This document shows, in pieces, positions 1 through 12,073 of a stretch of 64,000 nucleotides of DNA. A program made the position numbers and the translations under genes. Source of the DNA: Congeria kusceri (taxonomy: Eukaryota > Mollusca > Bivalvia > Myida > Dreissenidae); the NCBI GenBank assembly GCA_027627225.1, contig CM051024.1, positions 79,967,204 through 80,031,203 of the forward strand, read 5' to 3'. Positions within the stretch are counted from its first letter, which is position 1. Every line of letters starts with the position of its first letter. Below the pieces are notes generated by a model. That model did no database searches. It was not told the origin of the DNA and worked only from the letters and a program-made list of their open reading frames with translations.

Positions 1-537
1 TTATGACGTGCACGATATCCGCTGTCGCGTGAGGATCGTCTGTTTTCGCTGCAATATATTTACAATAAATTGAAATCTTAATTAATAGTTTTTTTTTAAT
101 ACCCGTCGAACAAATCGCCAATCTATTTAACTAACATAGCTACACTCCTTTCCTTGTGTTTTAAACCATCTGGGTAAGCATCTGGACACTGTGCATATAT
201 ATGTAATTGGAAGAAATGATAACAACTGACAGAGTGTTTAATTGTTTTTTATTTGTGAATACAAACGATGTGAATGTATGCATATGTGTTTAAAGTTCAT
301 GCACAAGTATCTGTTTAACTTTCACGCTTTATGTTTAAAACATGCAGCATGGAAGTGAAACAAATGTTAAATTAAATTTGCATAACTTAAACATTCAACT
401 TTTTAACAATGTCGAAATAAAAACAAGTAATTTTAAACACAATAGCAAAGAACACTAACAATTACTTTATGAACACAGAAGTTGCGAGACCAGCTGGTTA
501 AGCGTCCAGCGTATACACCGTTTACACCGTCTGCAGT
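1..537. other. AT-rich non-coding flank
   Basis: No ORF, repeat family or RNA gene was recognised here. It lies downstream of the minus-strand hAT-like pseudogene, whose predicted stop codon is at 538-540, so it may hold that gene's 3' untranslated part or element end. No terminal inverted repeat could be identified. Confidence 0.5.
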
Positions 538-3262
538 TTAAACGCCTAGGACCGATTGACTTCCATTGGCGAACGCACCGTCCGAAGTCGAATTCGGACA
601 AGTCTGTCCTTCCATCGACACCATGAGTAGCGCGTTGAGGGTGTCGGCATTGAGACGGTTCCGGTGCGCGGTTTAAACTCTTTTCAATGTCGAAAAACCT
701 CGCTCGCAATCTGCGGTTGATGCCGGGATGAGAAGTGCAACGGTTGCAAGTCTGGTGAGGTTTGGCATCACAACTGCCAGCTTGGACACAACGTGCTCTA
801 GCAGCTCTTGCGTGGATGTCCTATTCATCTTCTCATCGCCGTACTCAGTTTGCTTCAATAACTGGTACTCGACCCACGTGCCGATTGTGGGTGGCAATGT
901 AGAGGCAAATCGCTCTGCTAACATCTCCACCTCGGCACGACCATGGTGATGTCGCAAATCGTCGTCCTCGGGCCACTACCCGCACGTGAAGAGCGCACCA
1001 AACGCCTCCAGCTCCTGAATGTAGGGTAACCTCTTCTCCAGGTTGCTGACTACGGCGTCAAGGAACGCATCGTACACCTGGGTCTTGAAGAGGTCAACTT
1101 CGCCGGAGCTCGGCTCTATAACCTTTTCCGTCTGGCGAGAGGGCTTGAAGCCGCTCCGGATGTGCAGTGAAGTTCTCCCCTGGGTGCGTCTTCAATGCAC
1201 TAACTGTAGCAATGGTCCCCTTCCAATCGCGCGTCTGACGAGTCCTGGAGAGAGCCGCAAGTAGAGGCAGGGCATCCGACATCAGATGCAGGGAGACAAC
1301 GAACTTGTAGGACTGCATAAAATGGGCAAGGCCCTGCGCCTGGGCGTCACATCGCTCCATCGCCTCATACTCCAGGCTCTCAAGGAGTGCCGGAAGGCAC
1401 AATCAGACCGCCCGCACAGCTCGGTCATGCGAGAGCCACCGGACGTCTTTCGCCTCTGCCATCTTCAAGAGTGGTTCATTGAGGATGTTCTGGATCTCCC
1501 GCAATGTGGCTGTTCGCACTCCGCTTTTCGCATAGTACATGTAAAGTTGCTCAGTGATGGCCTTGAACTTCTGTAAGTATGGAATTGCCTCAGCCGCCTG
1601 TGAGCTGGCTGGTGCCAGCCTGTGAGCAACGCAGTGGTTGCGCAACAGATGAGAAACCCGCTCTGCCAACTGTGTACTCACACCGGTCTTCCGTCCTACC
1701 ATGACCTTAGCACCGTCGCTCCCGAATGCGCATAGCTTCCCCATAGGCAGCTGGTTATCGGACAAAAACGTCTCAATAGACTCACGGATGGTGTCCGCTT
1801 TGCCGTTGGGTATACTACGCAGGGCGGCGAAGAAAGTCTTCTACGACCATTGTGTATATATCGAATGTAGATGGACAACTGACAGGTGGTCGCAATGTCG
1901 GTTGTCTCGTCGACCATCAGACTGTAATAGAGAGACGACCTGACTTCGTGGACAATATCGCTCCATATCTGATCGCCGAACATCATAGTGCCCTCGTGAA
2001 TATGGCGGTTAGATATGTAGTTTACGTTTCCGCCGACCTCCAGCGACCTCAAGACGTCGAGTCCAAGGTCGCGCACACATGCCATCATCGGCGCATACTT
2101 GGAATGGTGCGGGAGCTCCTCCTTACACAGGAAGTATAAGATGGCCATAGCGGTCTTCGTGGCCTCCTGGTTTACCTCCTTCTCCCGGTTGAGCGCGCCC
2201 TCAATACCGCCTGCAGTCTGCATGGTCGAAATCTCGAACATCTCGGCCTCACGATGCGAGTCTGAAGCCTTGTGGGCGGCGCAAGCTGTGTGACGTATAG
2301 TGTTGCAGTCAACGTCTACCCATGTTGCGCGTCCGATCGGGTCCTTTTTCGGTCTTCGCTGATGCTTAATGCACAACGTGCACAGCTTTCCGTTGCCTGC
2401 ATATTAAAAAATATTTTTTAAATGTACATGCCGGTAATATGTGTGCATAATTTACCTGGTATTGAAAGTAAAATATGATTTTGTATACTGAGAAATTTGT
2501 GAACCACTGTCATTTAGTAACAATTTTCAGTTCATTATATTAATTTATACATGTATGTACAAGAACAGTGCTTTGTTAGCATTTCAGATGATATCATGTA
2601 GCAAAGGAAATGAAAGTCGTATGGTTTCCCGACATGTTTGCGTAGATGTGGATTTTTGTTGCTTATATTCCAAACAAAATTCGTAATAAAGTTTCGTTCA
2701 CTTATTGAAACTTTTAACGCAAGAACGCACTCAACAGGTGCACTTTGACACATCTCGCTGTCTGTTTGAGCGTGTGTAAGTCTTCATGCTATAATAAACC
2801 TGACAGTTGCTTTAAATGGCAAGGTAAAAATATTATGCGAACTTGTTTGTTGCAAACACATCTGATAATGAATATGACGCACTGTGTTTCTGTATAGCTC
2901 ACACACATTAACATGACACTGATATTAATGCATTAATATATTACATTCCGTACTCGACTCAGTCTAAATAGATGGAAAGAGTATATCGCATAAAATACTG
3001 TTATTGTTTCATTAAACTTCTGAAACATGTAAACCCAATATAAACATAAGAAACAATTCGAGCGCGTTATTTATGCTAATGATTCATGAGTGTCGGCGTA
3101 ATATTTGCTAGCTATATGATGCATTTAGTTTTATTCACATACCGTCCATTCTCTCAGTGAGCCATGGGAATTCCTTCTTCTATTTAGGATCGATGCCAGA
3201 CTTTCTTTGCTTTTGAGGTGTACCAAGGCTGGACGGAGATGGTGGAACATCCGTCACTGTAT
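538..3262 (-). pseudogene. hAT-like transposase gene (zinc finger, DUF4371, hATC), two exons, broken
   Basis: Reading the minus strand from 3262: a short first exon (about 3262-3143, residues SGIDPK then a stop, KKEFPWLTERMDG), a 746-bp intron (3142-2397, GT...AG), then a long second exon. The splice joins in frame to give MDGNGKLCTLC. Exon 2 starts with a CxxC...H...H zinc-binding pattern like ZNF862/KIAA1586-type proteins, continues with DUF4371-like sequence (MVDETTDIATTCQLS; GAKVMVG; HCVAHRLA; DVRWLSHDRAV) and ends with an hATC dimerisation segment (TADCERGFSTLKRV...NRLNADTLNALL). It is disabled by stops at 3180-3182 (expected Trp), 1403-1405 (expected Arg), 976-978 and 673-675 (expected Lys), and by frameshifts near 1750 and 1130. 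The start codon was not found. This family comprises hAT transposases and domesticated relatives; the damage argues for a dead copy. Confidence 0.85.
2397..3142 (-). other. Intron of the hAT-like pseudogene
   Basis: The donor is G|GTATGTG at 3143/3142 and the acceptor ATATGCAG| ends at 2397. Removing it restores the frame across GAC-G|GC-AAC. No other feature was seen inside. Confidence 0.7.
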
Positions 3263-4219
3263 ATGTTACTCGCGATATCTCGCGAGTTCGTGAAAAAACT
3301 CGTGATATGAGCGAGTTTTCGTTTTGACATCAGACTATTTCGCAATAATTTCGCAGTGTGAATGACTGTGCTATTGTAAAATTTTGCTATATTTTACTGA
3401 CAATCGTGTCAAGGACTGTCAACTGGCTTCGGGTACCCCTTTCCTGACACCTGGTGCTCTAACTGTATCCGGTGGCCCCCAATGTGGGCCGTGTCAGGGT
3501 CTGTTTATTGTCAGTCAGGTACCTCTCTTAACAAACAATAACGGACCAACTAATTAACACATACGTAGACGCCATATACTTGAAACGTTCGTTTTTGTTT
3601 GATTTTAATTTTAATCTAAAGCATGTGGAAAACAATATAACACATATGAAATATTATTTTAAAATTCTGAATAATATGAAGGCCATAATTATTAAAATAA
3701 GATATGTTTTTGTCATGAGAATTATAAGTCTTATATGTCACCTTATATGTCATTATTATTTTTTATTACTATTCATCTAATACAAAACTGAAATTGGTTT
3801 ATTATTTGACATATAAAAATGATGTGATGTATACATGTCTACGTAATAATGTGCGAGCGATACTATTTATCGGCATGTGAATAAATGATGTTGATTTAAA
3901 ACAAGTTCAGTTGATTCATTCAAGGCTTCAAAAAAAACGTAGCGTTTGTATTATCTCGAAACAATTTATTTTTACGATACTGTAGCTTGAATTTTCAAGC
4001 GTCTTATCATCTTGATTGACAAACTGTTGAACGTAATTAACTCCGCCTGGAATAGCGACAACCTTGTTAACGCGCGTCTGATTGGCTAGCTATAGTTCTA
4101 GGGGCTGAGTAACACGTTCAGACCATGTCCAGACGCTGTCTTGCTGTGCAATTACGCTTTATTAACACCTCGATACGCCGATTAGCGGCGGTGACGCGTG
4201 TGTTTAACAAGCGGATTAA
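3263..4219. other. Intergenic AT-rich sequence
   Basis: Lies between the hAT-like and Tc1-like pseudogenes. A CTCGCGAGATATCGCGAG near-palindrome (minus strand, about 3270-3288) sits just upstream of the hAT-like first exon. Nothing else was recognised. Confidence 0.4.
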
Positions 4220-4312
4220 GGCTTGTCGCTATGAAATAAAAGGGTTGTCGGCAAAATTAAAGCATGTCGGCAAATAGTGTTCTGGTTTGAAGGCTTGTCG
4301 GCGCCGACAAGC
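4220..4312 (+). repeat. Four TTGTCG(GC) motifs ending in a 20-bp perfect palindrome
   Basis: Four copies of a GCTTGTCG/GTTGTCGGC/CATGTCGGC motif occur within 90 bp. The last is part of the perfect palindrome GCTTGTCGGCGCCGACAAGC at 4293-4312, 24 bp before the Tc1-like ATG at 4337. It could be a transposase-binding repeat or promoter element; the role is inferred only from position. Confidence 0.6.
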
Positions 4313-4794
4313 GATACGGGCCTGCGGGAAACTCTGATGACGTATTGGACTTCAAAAATTATTGATACTGCCATAAAGAAGTTACATAATGCAGGCTATA
4401 ACTCGCTTGCAATAGCAAAATAACTGAGGATACATCATTCCTATAACATCACTGACCGGAGAGTAAGAAACATTCTGTCAAAGGTATACAAACAACGCCA
4501 ACGGCCTCTTCGAAAAGTGATAAAAGTGAAATGAGAACATTTCGCCTTTGTTGATTTTTTGTAAAGGCAAGACAATAAATTGTCAGCGTCAGCAGTGCAG
4601 GGAAAGATCAAGTATGTGTTTGGTGTCAATCTGTCTAAAACAACTGTCAAGAAGATGAGGAAAAAACTTGGATGGACATACAAGCAGTCTTCCTATTGCC
4701 AAATGATCAGTGTAAAGAATAGTATAGCAAGGAAGCAGTTTGTGATAGATATGCTGAGGAAGTAAAGAAGACTTCATGGATGTAGGTTTCACCG

Positions 4795-5316
4795 GAATGT
4801 TTCATATCAACCATTTTTTGTTCTATTTTGTGGGTATGTATTTATGTTGCATTTTTCTGACTAACCTGTACATATGATATTAAGAGACATTTCCAACAAT
4901 CAAATTTTTGTTTACTGTTGGGCAAGTTATTTAGCAATGGTGTCCATTTAAGTTCTAATGCCACGGAGAGCAGTTTAAATCACTGTCAGGCTCTCAATGC
5001 TTTTCACATCAGATGATCAGGTTTTAAAATCAGACTCCATTTACACCTCAAAATCATCTGTCAGACACAACGATTTGTAAAGTATATACACCGCATGCTG
5101 AACACGTTATGTCATAACATAATGCATACTACTAATTGTTTCAGTAGTTATTCCTTTATTTATTAACCAAACAATTTATGGGGAAACGTAATTACATAAA
5201 AATAGTTTGTTTAAAATTAAATGTATGACTTTACTTGTGATACATTTGATTTTTTCCAAAAAAGATACAAATGCAATAAATATTCTACTGTATGTGGGCT
5301 TTTTCTTTAATTATAG
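4795..5316 (+). other. Intron 1 of the Tc1-like pseudogene
   Basis: Ends in TTAATTATAG| at 5316. The predicted donor is G|GAATGT, which lacks the GT and so looks mutated. Exon phases (1 nt plus 2 nt) rebuild the Asp codon of DETT. No feature was seen inside. Confidence 0.6.
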
Positions 5317-5514
5317 ATGAGACAACAATTGAAATGTCGTCAAGCGGGGCATTTCAATTCTACAAGAAGGGCAGTACTATTGGAAGTCTTCCTAGAAAGT
5401 GTGCAAAGCCTAAACATGCATTAAAGGTGAATAGTGTTTTCGTTTGAACCTTACTGGTCTTAACTGACGTGTAGATATAGGTATTTATATACCAAATATG
5501 TGGCAGTCCAGGGC

Positions 5515-6878
5515 CTTCCCCAGGATTTTTTTTCAGGCGCCCCGGTCCCGAGAGGGGTGGCGTAGGAAGTGGTATCCCCTCCCTACGTGGGAATTTTTTT
5601 CGCGGCATGTGTCAAATGACGTTATCTGGTGCGTTTTAGATCTTAACATTTAGGCAAACAGCTTTCATTTTTTGCAAACGTTTAAACGAAATGAAATAAA
5701 CGAAACATCACCGTTAAAATGGTATACCTCGAGCCTTTTAGAAGTATCGGGCGTCAATTTTGTTGCGAAACTGAAAGTAACTAATAATGTTTTCCGGATG
5801 TTTATGTCCAATGCGCATCCCTTTCGCACAGTGACTTCATGATCAAACCAACTATTCTCGTCGTTCTCAAATATTTAGGTTACACTCGATCTGCTTACGG
5901 AGCCTTTTTTTGTTCGATTAATTATGTTCATATGGGCATGCGTTTAGTGTTTTAACACTGTTTTAATCGTTACAACTCTTGACCATAGTACTGATTGGAT
6001 AATTGGTGAATTGTAAAGATTTTGACTGAAATTATACATTTATATAATATATTCTGTGCTCGTGCAAAATGGCGGACAAATTTCCTGGTGCACGTCGTGC
6101 CTACGCGCGTCAAATGTTAGTAAAGCACATGGTCCGTACACGCACGCTTTTTCCATGCTTGGAACGTGACGTCGTGGTTGTGAGCAGACATTTGGCGCTC
6201 TTTTGTAGAAAACAGGGGTTTTACATGGCATGCATGTAAAACAAGACAGCTTATTTTACGAAACTACAACAGTAACACTGGATAGGCTTTTACGATTACT
6301 ATTTCATATTAGTGTATTTTAGACTGATTTTTTTTTTTTGTAGTTATTAAATTTAGCAAATAAATAAGTGTGGATATTATAAAATACGAAAGGGCGAGGG
6401 TTTGTTTTGACGCGAATATGAGGTTACCTGTGTGTGGATACATGCCGATTGCGCCGATTCTTCAATGATTACGTCGTTCCATAGAAGATAACCTGAGCGT
6501 TTCTACTGGCTTATATCGATTTTACTGCGTAATGAAACTTCGCCTACAGGGGCGGTGCTTCACGGTGATTGATTGCGGCTTATGAATAACAGCAAATTAT
6601 TGACATTTTTGGCGAAGTGACACTCGCTTTGATCATTAACCGACTTGGTTGAGTGGGTGTACATGTTTATAGAGTGAAAAACTGCCTTTATAACGCACGA
6701 GATTAGCTTTAACAGCAGGTACTGACGGTCTACTTCAGTCAACATAGCTGATTAATTGCTAAAATACAGGCGCCCCGGGCGATGTTTATACGTGCAATAC
6801 TAATTTAAGGCGCCCCGGGAATGTTCAAGTTAAAATTCAAGCGCCCCGGTCCCGGGGCGCTAAAACGGCCTGGGGAAG
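5515..6878. mobile_element. Non-autonomous element with inverted ends (CTTCCCCAGG)
   Basis: The left end reads CTTCCCCAGG then a T-run and GCGCCCCGGTCCCG. The right end, reverse-complemented, reads CTTCCCCAGG, CCGTTTTA, GCGCCCCGGGACCGG. Together they make imperfect ~38-bp terminal inverted repeats. Three further GCGCCCCGG copies lie near the right end (6768-6860). No convincing coding sequence is present inside. Target-site duplications are not clear. It sits in intron 2 of the Tc1-like gene. Confidence 0.55.
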
Positions 6879-7850
6879 CACATTGTGCATATCAGTATCC
6901 ACCTGCAATCTAATAGTTGAATTGGCCAGTTATATGTAGACCTAGTGGCCAGTGGAAATGGATATTAGCATCTATTCCAGTAAGTTTGGGCTTATTACAA
7001 GTTTGTGGATGATACTCTGACGTCATTTCCGATACGATGACGCAAATCTCGTGTCCAAATACTTAACCTTTGCAAATTTTGCAATAAGAATGTCCCAACT
7101 CATTACAGCCTGTACAGCAATGCAGGCATACATTTTAAGTTTAATGATAAATAACAATATGATTTTAGTTTTTATTGCATTAATGATGCACTGTTTTCAA
7201 CTTTGTCATGTTTATAAGTATTCGGTAGTGTTTATTTAGTTTTTATAATGTTTCAATTCACGTATTTTGAATATAGATCTGAGCAGCATAAGAAATTCAT
7301 CGCTTGATATTTAAACATAAAATCAACGACTTGGTCTTGCCATCCTACGTCATCTAAGATTACCCACAAACTTGAAGAAATGTGATCAATTTAAAGGCGC
7401 TGTTATGTCACATTAATTTTTTCAATAAGATAACATATTTTTCATAACGTGTTCACTGTTTTGTTAAATGAAATAGTAAGACAACAAGCCATTTTATTTA
7501 AATGTGTTGATTACATTCCATTAGTTGCATATTGTGTGTGTGCCTGGATTCGAATGCATAACATCCACAAACTTATAAGTGATGAGGTTATAGTTTTTAC
7601 TTAAAAATAGCAGTATGTAGAAATTAACCATGTTCCTACTACATGTATCAGTATGTCATTGTTATTTAAAGTAAATTCAGTGATCAATATCTCTGGTTAT
7701 ACTGTTACCACTTCGTCAAGATTGGTCCTAAAGAAACCTAAAAATATTATAGTTTGCTTTGTATGTGTTATATGTTTCATGACATTTTGTATAACGGTTA
7801 ACCGTTAACCCTATGTAGTATGAGCTTTAATATTATTACACTAATTTACA
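6879..7850. other. Intron 2 sequence of the Tc1-like pseudogene, no gene seen
   Basis: AT-rich sequence with no recognisable ORF or repeat family. The GGTTAACC palindrome near 7797-7808 is short and unremarkable. Confidence 0.4.
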
Positions 7851-8151
7851 GGGACGGGTTGCACAGTTTTGGGTTGGAAAAACTTTCTCTAAAACAAGAA
7901 ATAGAAGAATATCAACACTTTTTGTCTTTTATCTTTTGTTTTGGTTACGAAACGTACTTATTTCAATATTAATTATGCCTTTTGAAGTAAACTGTTACTA
8001 AGGTATGTCTACCAGGTAGCAAATTACATCAAATGTTTAACCTTGCACAAGCTATGCGCATGTCTAACATTCAAATATAAACAATAATTGAACAGGAAAA
8101 GGTAAGTTTTAGAAAAATATATTTGACAGCCCAAAACTGTGAAACTTCCCC
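7851..8151. mobile_element. MITE-like element, ~301 bp, TIR with CACAGTTTTGGG
   Basis: The left end GGGACGGGTTGCACAGTTTT continues GGGTTG. The right end reverse-complemented is GGGGAAGTTTCACAGTTTT continuing GGGCTG. The inverted ends match over roughly 30 bp with mismatches. No coding capacity is seen. It lies in intron 2 of the Tc1-like gene. Confidence 0.55.
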
Positions 8152-9008
8152 TTTAAGTACTGTACTGAATTCATATTATATCTGGCTTATTAGAAATATG
8201 GTTTTGTCAGTGTATACCAAACTAAATAATGTTCGTATATAATAGATCTACATCCTAAAACACTGTACGTATTGATTGAGCTTACCAGTATTATGTAAAG
8301 TAGTATCATAATCATACTTGTGTCAAAATCTATTTGTCCATGAGTATATAATACTCATCCAACTGTTTGATGTCTTAAGATCTCGGTTTGAACAGCCGCT
8401 TCTCAGTAGTGAGGTGTTTTTTTAAAATATTATATCAAAAATACAAAATGCAGAATTTTAAAATTTAAGAAATACAATGAATGAATTATAGAGCAATTGG
8501 TCTCTATCTATGTAAATGTTTCAAAACAATTATTATCAGACCCATGTTTACAATGTATTCTATACAGAAAGGGGCTTTCATCATCTGCAGGGTTTGAATG
8601 AAGAGCCTTAATTTAATTTATATCATCACACTTATTTAAAATGTTGCTGGCTAATTTTTCTATTGACAAAGAACATTAATATCGTTGTTAAAACACCCAA
8701 TAAACAACGCGAAAAGTAGTACTGTTTCTGTAATGTAGTTCTCATTACAATTACAAAAATATTGTCAAATCATGTAAGAATCGAAATAATTTTTGCATAA
8801 TCATTGTCAGCCAATACACAACCATTTGGCGTTTCTGATGCATGGCAGCCTTGGCATTTAAACAATTCCAACTCATCAGAATTCCAAATAGTTCATTGGC
8901 CAATAAACAATGAACAATCAGCAATTATTTCTTAATTAGATTATGGTTATGTTTGAAAGTGTTACCAAAAGGAATGAAATATACATGTTGTTAATCAAAT
9001 GATTTCAG
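8152..9008. other. Intron 2 tail of the Tc1-like pseudogene, no gene seen
   Basis: AT-rich; no features recognised apart from the acceptor ATTTCAG| at 9008. Confidence 0.4.
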
Positions 9009-9210
9009 GTCCATATGTGGTTAGGAATTAGCTATCAGGGTCAAACAAGCTGCTGCGTGTTCACTGGCATCATGGACTCCCTATCATACCAGAAGATATT
9101 GAATTACGCTTCACAACTAGAAGATACCCAAATGGATTTCGTCTGTATCAGGTATAAAATTAAGATATTAACTTTAAAAAAGACAAAATTATGGTAAATG
9201 TACATATAGA

Positions 9211-10137
9211 ATAACAGGTTACTGCCTGGTTTTGTGTAATATATCAGGTGAGGCTTAGAATAATATAACGGCGAGGCTTGCCGAGCCGTTATTTTATTCG
9301 TGCCGAACTTGATATATTACACAAGACCAGGCAGTAACCTGTTTTTCTATTTATCATACCACATTTGTCGTAAAATATCACCAAACGAGCTGATTTTTAT
9401 ATATTTAAAAACTAAGGGCGGCGCTGATTTTGCTGAGCCGACTTTTACACGTTCACGTACAAGTAGTTATGGATTTCTAAAAGTTGACCAAATAATACCT
9501 TATTATTAACATTCCGTAATGATAAGTGAACTGTTTTCACTACGAATACATAGATTACATGCATGCTCATTCATAAAATACTGAAAATGCGAACTGAAAT
9601 AGATTGCAACGATCAATTTCATCGGAGAACACATAACGCCGAATTGTTTGGAGACGCCATTTTGGAGTTGTGTATTGAAATTGACATTTCCAAGGTCGTG
9701 TCAATATTAACAGTATATTACTATATTGCGTTCAATTTTTGGTAATAATGTTTTTGGTTCAACATAAACTGATGCTTTGTAGTGACTTGTAGTGTATTTA
9801 TTATGAATGTATTGAAATAAATTTGTATGGATGATTTATTGTGTTCCATAGATGACGTCATCTCACTACCAAAGTGCGGGTTTATGTGAATATATAAAAA
9901 ATAACGTTTTTGTGCTTTATGACGATTAAAAATAATAAAATATATACGTTCTTGGTATCAAATTGTTTGTTTTGTTGAATCTGTTTCATTTGTACTGAAA
10001 CTGTTGACTTTAATTTGATTCCGAATAATATGACGTACCTCCAAACAATGAATGATATAAACGCTAGTGACCTGATATAAACAAATATATCAGGCACCTT
10101 TGTATCAGGCCGATATCAGCATAGTGGTATGATAAAA
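9211..10137 (+). repeat. Dispersed ~0.9 kb element, copy 1, with hairpin head
   Basis: It begins with a fold-back of about 140 bp: the arm from AACAGGTTACTGCCTGG to TAATATATCA returns inverted as TGATATATTA...CCAGGCAGTAACCTGTT, around an inner hairpin ATAACGGC...GCCGTTAT. The body runs from TTTATCATACCAC (about 9350) to GTGGTATGATAAA (10137), a 13-bp inverted pair. A second copy with the same order lies at 19633-20508. It sits in intron 3 of the Tc1-like pseudogene. No coding function was recognised; it is probably a non-autonomous DNA transposon. Confidence 0.7.
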
Positions 10138-10930
10138 TAAAATAATGTGCTTGCTCTTTAACCAAATATATCAGCCATATGGGTTTGTCTGAAAGGGCTG
10201 TCAGCCCATTACAGCCTGTAATGTCAGTGAGTTTTCCACTGTTTTCGGAATGACCTCTCAAATTGGGAATTGTTGGTTACATGTATTGAATCTTTATATA
10301 CAGTTAAGCAGTAAAAATTAATTAATTTAACTAATTTCATTTATGAATTACTAAAACTAGCGTTAAATTGTGTATGCTTCGTATTTTATCGCACGAAGAA
10401 GATACGATAGTTGTCGCAGCGTCTGTATGACTTTAACTGTATGGGTGGGTGAATTTTGGGTACATGTAGGTGGTTTGGTGGGTGTGTCTGTCCGTCTGGA
10501 TTTCGTTAATCGATCTGTAATCTTTTAAGGCTGGAAGGTTAAAGGTCAAGGATTTATGTTTCTGCTCTATAACTTATTAACGCTTAGAAGCAGGTTAATA
10601 TTAATTCAGCTTATTATTCCCCATTACCAGACAATGTGTTGTATTTATCACACATGGTCATCTGTCATAGGTTAGGTTACAATTCAAGACCAAAGGTGAA
10701 TGATTTTCGTTTCTGGTAGATTAAATTTTTAAATGCCTGTATGGTGTTTGTGTACATCACATATGCTTATCCATCAAAGTCAATGTCTCAATTCAAGTTA
10801 AAACGTCAAATATTTGTCTGAAGCATTTTTTTGGCTGGCATCGAGCGTTTTCAAATGACGAAGGAATAGAAATGATCACTGTCATTCATGGCATACACAA
10901 GATCAAGACCTGTAGAGGTGAAGAGTGACG
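10138..10930. other. Dispersed molluscan-type repeat sequence, no gene
   Basis: Contains stretches such as GGTTAAAGGTCAAGG and CAAGACCAAAGGTGAATG that resemble the repeats at 17.2-17.7 kb. No ORF of interest. It is within intron 3 of the Tc1-like pseudogene. Confidence 0.4.
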
Positions 10931-11270
10931 AGATCACACTAAGAAGAATGACAAGAGATCAAGATATTTGTCCAGGAAAAAATATATTGTACACATTTTC
11001 TGACATTGCTTTCCTCTGACAAGATGTGCTTTGGTGGCATATGTTTCATCCAGTGACAAGCCTTGTTTACTTTTTGGTAAATATCCTTGGTCTTTCAAAT
11101 AATGCAGTTTTTCCCAAAAACTTATCTTACCCCAGGATTTGTATTTCCCTGCTATAAAATATTTCCCCCAAAAGCTACAAATAGTGCTTTTTTCCCGAAA
11201 AATTAGGGCGAAGGGCCGCATCCCAAAGAGGTGAAAAGGTCGCTGACCATGGCCCAAAACTGACCTGCAA
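10931..11270 (-). repeat. Dispersed repeat, copy 1, with long open minus frame
   Basis: The minus frame at 11257-10934 (107 codons) is open, but its end (KQGLSLDETYATKAHLVRGK) is echoed at 16595-16505 as KQGLSQDITYVPEAYSCQGK. The underlying DNA (TGACAAG...TCCAGTGACAAGCCTTGTTTA) recurs at both sites. I treat it as a repeat unit rather than a gene. Confidence 0.5.
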
Positions 11271-12073
11271 TTTAGCAGAATTATTCCACTTTTTGTACTT
11301 CAAATTGCTAAGAATTGCAAGTAAGCGTGCAATTACATACATCTGTTACTACTACAGATATTGAATTGAAACCTTACACATATGTCTTCGGGTTCTTTAT
11401 GTAAGGTCAGGATAGAAAATGTATGTCGTCAAAGATGTTTGCATCTGTCCAAAGACAGCTCTTGTTTTTTTTTCATTCTAATTGGGCAAAATAAACTTTA
11501 GTACTATTTGGCATTTGTATTGGGCTGTTTTATTAGACCATGTTAAATACCGAAAACAATAACTGAGTATACTATTGGAATTGGTAGACCCTACAGTCCT
11601 GATTATGTTTGGTGTACCTTTTTGTAAAGAAAACATATTGTTTCATAATAAATTGTTAGGAAATGTTATTAATGTGTCATCTTTTATCGTTTAAGTCTTG
11701 CGTCTGTGTCAGGTGACTATAATTGTAATGACTTGAGCTGAATTATCTCACATTAATGAAAGCTGCATAGAATTTGTTGTTGCAGGACAACGACGCTAAA
11801 CATAAAAGCAAATAAACAACCCAGTGGCTAGAAGTCAATGGAGTTTTAACACTGCCAACACCACCATCAAGTCCTGACCTCAACCCGATTGAAAATATTT
11901 GGGCTGCCTTGAAAGATAACTTGAAAAGAACGGTCAAACCAAAAACCAAGGTTGAATTGGTCAATGGCATCAAGAACGTTTGAGAAAAAATGACAGCAGT
12001 TGATTGTGCCAAATATATTGACCATATTCATAGGGTACTTCCACATGTTGATGGCGGACCAACAAATTTGTAA

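Larger units (their letters stand above)
4337..12073 (+). pseudogene. Tc1-like (DD34E) transposase gene split by three introns, inactive
   Basis: Four exons: A 4337-4794, B 5317-5426, C 9009-9151, D 11786-12073. Exon A carries the paired-type helix-turn-helix region (LSASAVQGKIK...KKMRKKLGW) and the entry to the catalytic core (DFMDVGFT). Exon B starts with DETTIEMSS, exon C has KVHMWLGIS...FTGIMDS and NGFRLYQ, and exon D has DNDAKHKSK and SPDLNPIENIW. The triad reads D (DETT), D (DND), E (IEN) with 34 residues between the last two, the Tc1 DD34E spacing. Acceptors are canonical (TTATAG, TTTCAG, TTGCAG) and the donors of B and C are canonical; donor A reads GA instead of GT at 4795. Stops are at 4421, 4532 and 4562 and twice in exon D. 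There is a 1-nt frameshift near 4767, and exon C is 143 nt, one short of in-frame. The family normally makes one ~340-residue cut-and-paste transposase, usually without introns. Confidence 0.85.

Noticed and set aside
1286..2293. Plus-strand ORFs of 64-96 codons
   Set aside because: Shadows of the minus-strand hAT-like exon, which carries the domain motifs.
10934..11257. 107-codon minus-strand ORF
   Set aside because: Part of the repeat family recurs at 16.5 kb with a frame that is degraded differently; treated as dispersed repeat, not a gene.
4337..12073. Reading the Tc1-like pieces as four separate truncated insertions
   Set aside because: The pieces are in order, on one strand, non-overlapping and joined by splice-like borders in phase; one intron-bearing gene explains this better.
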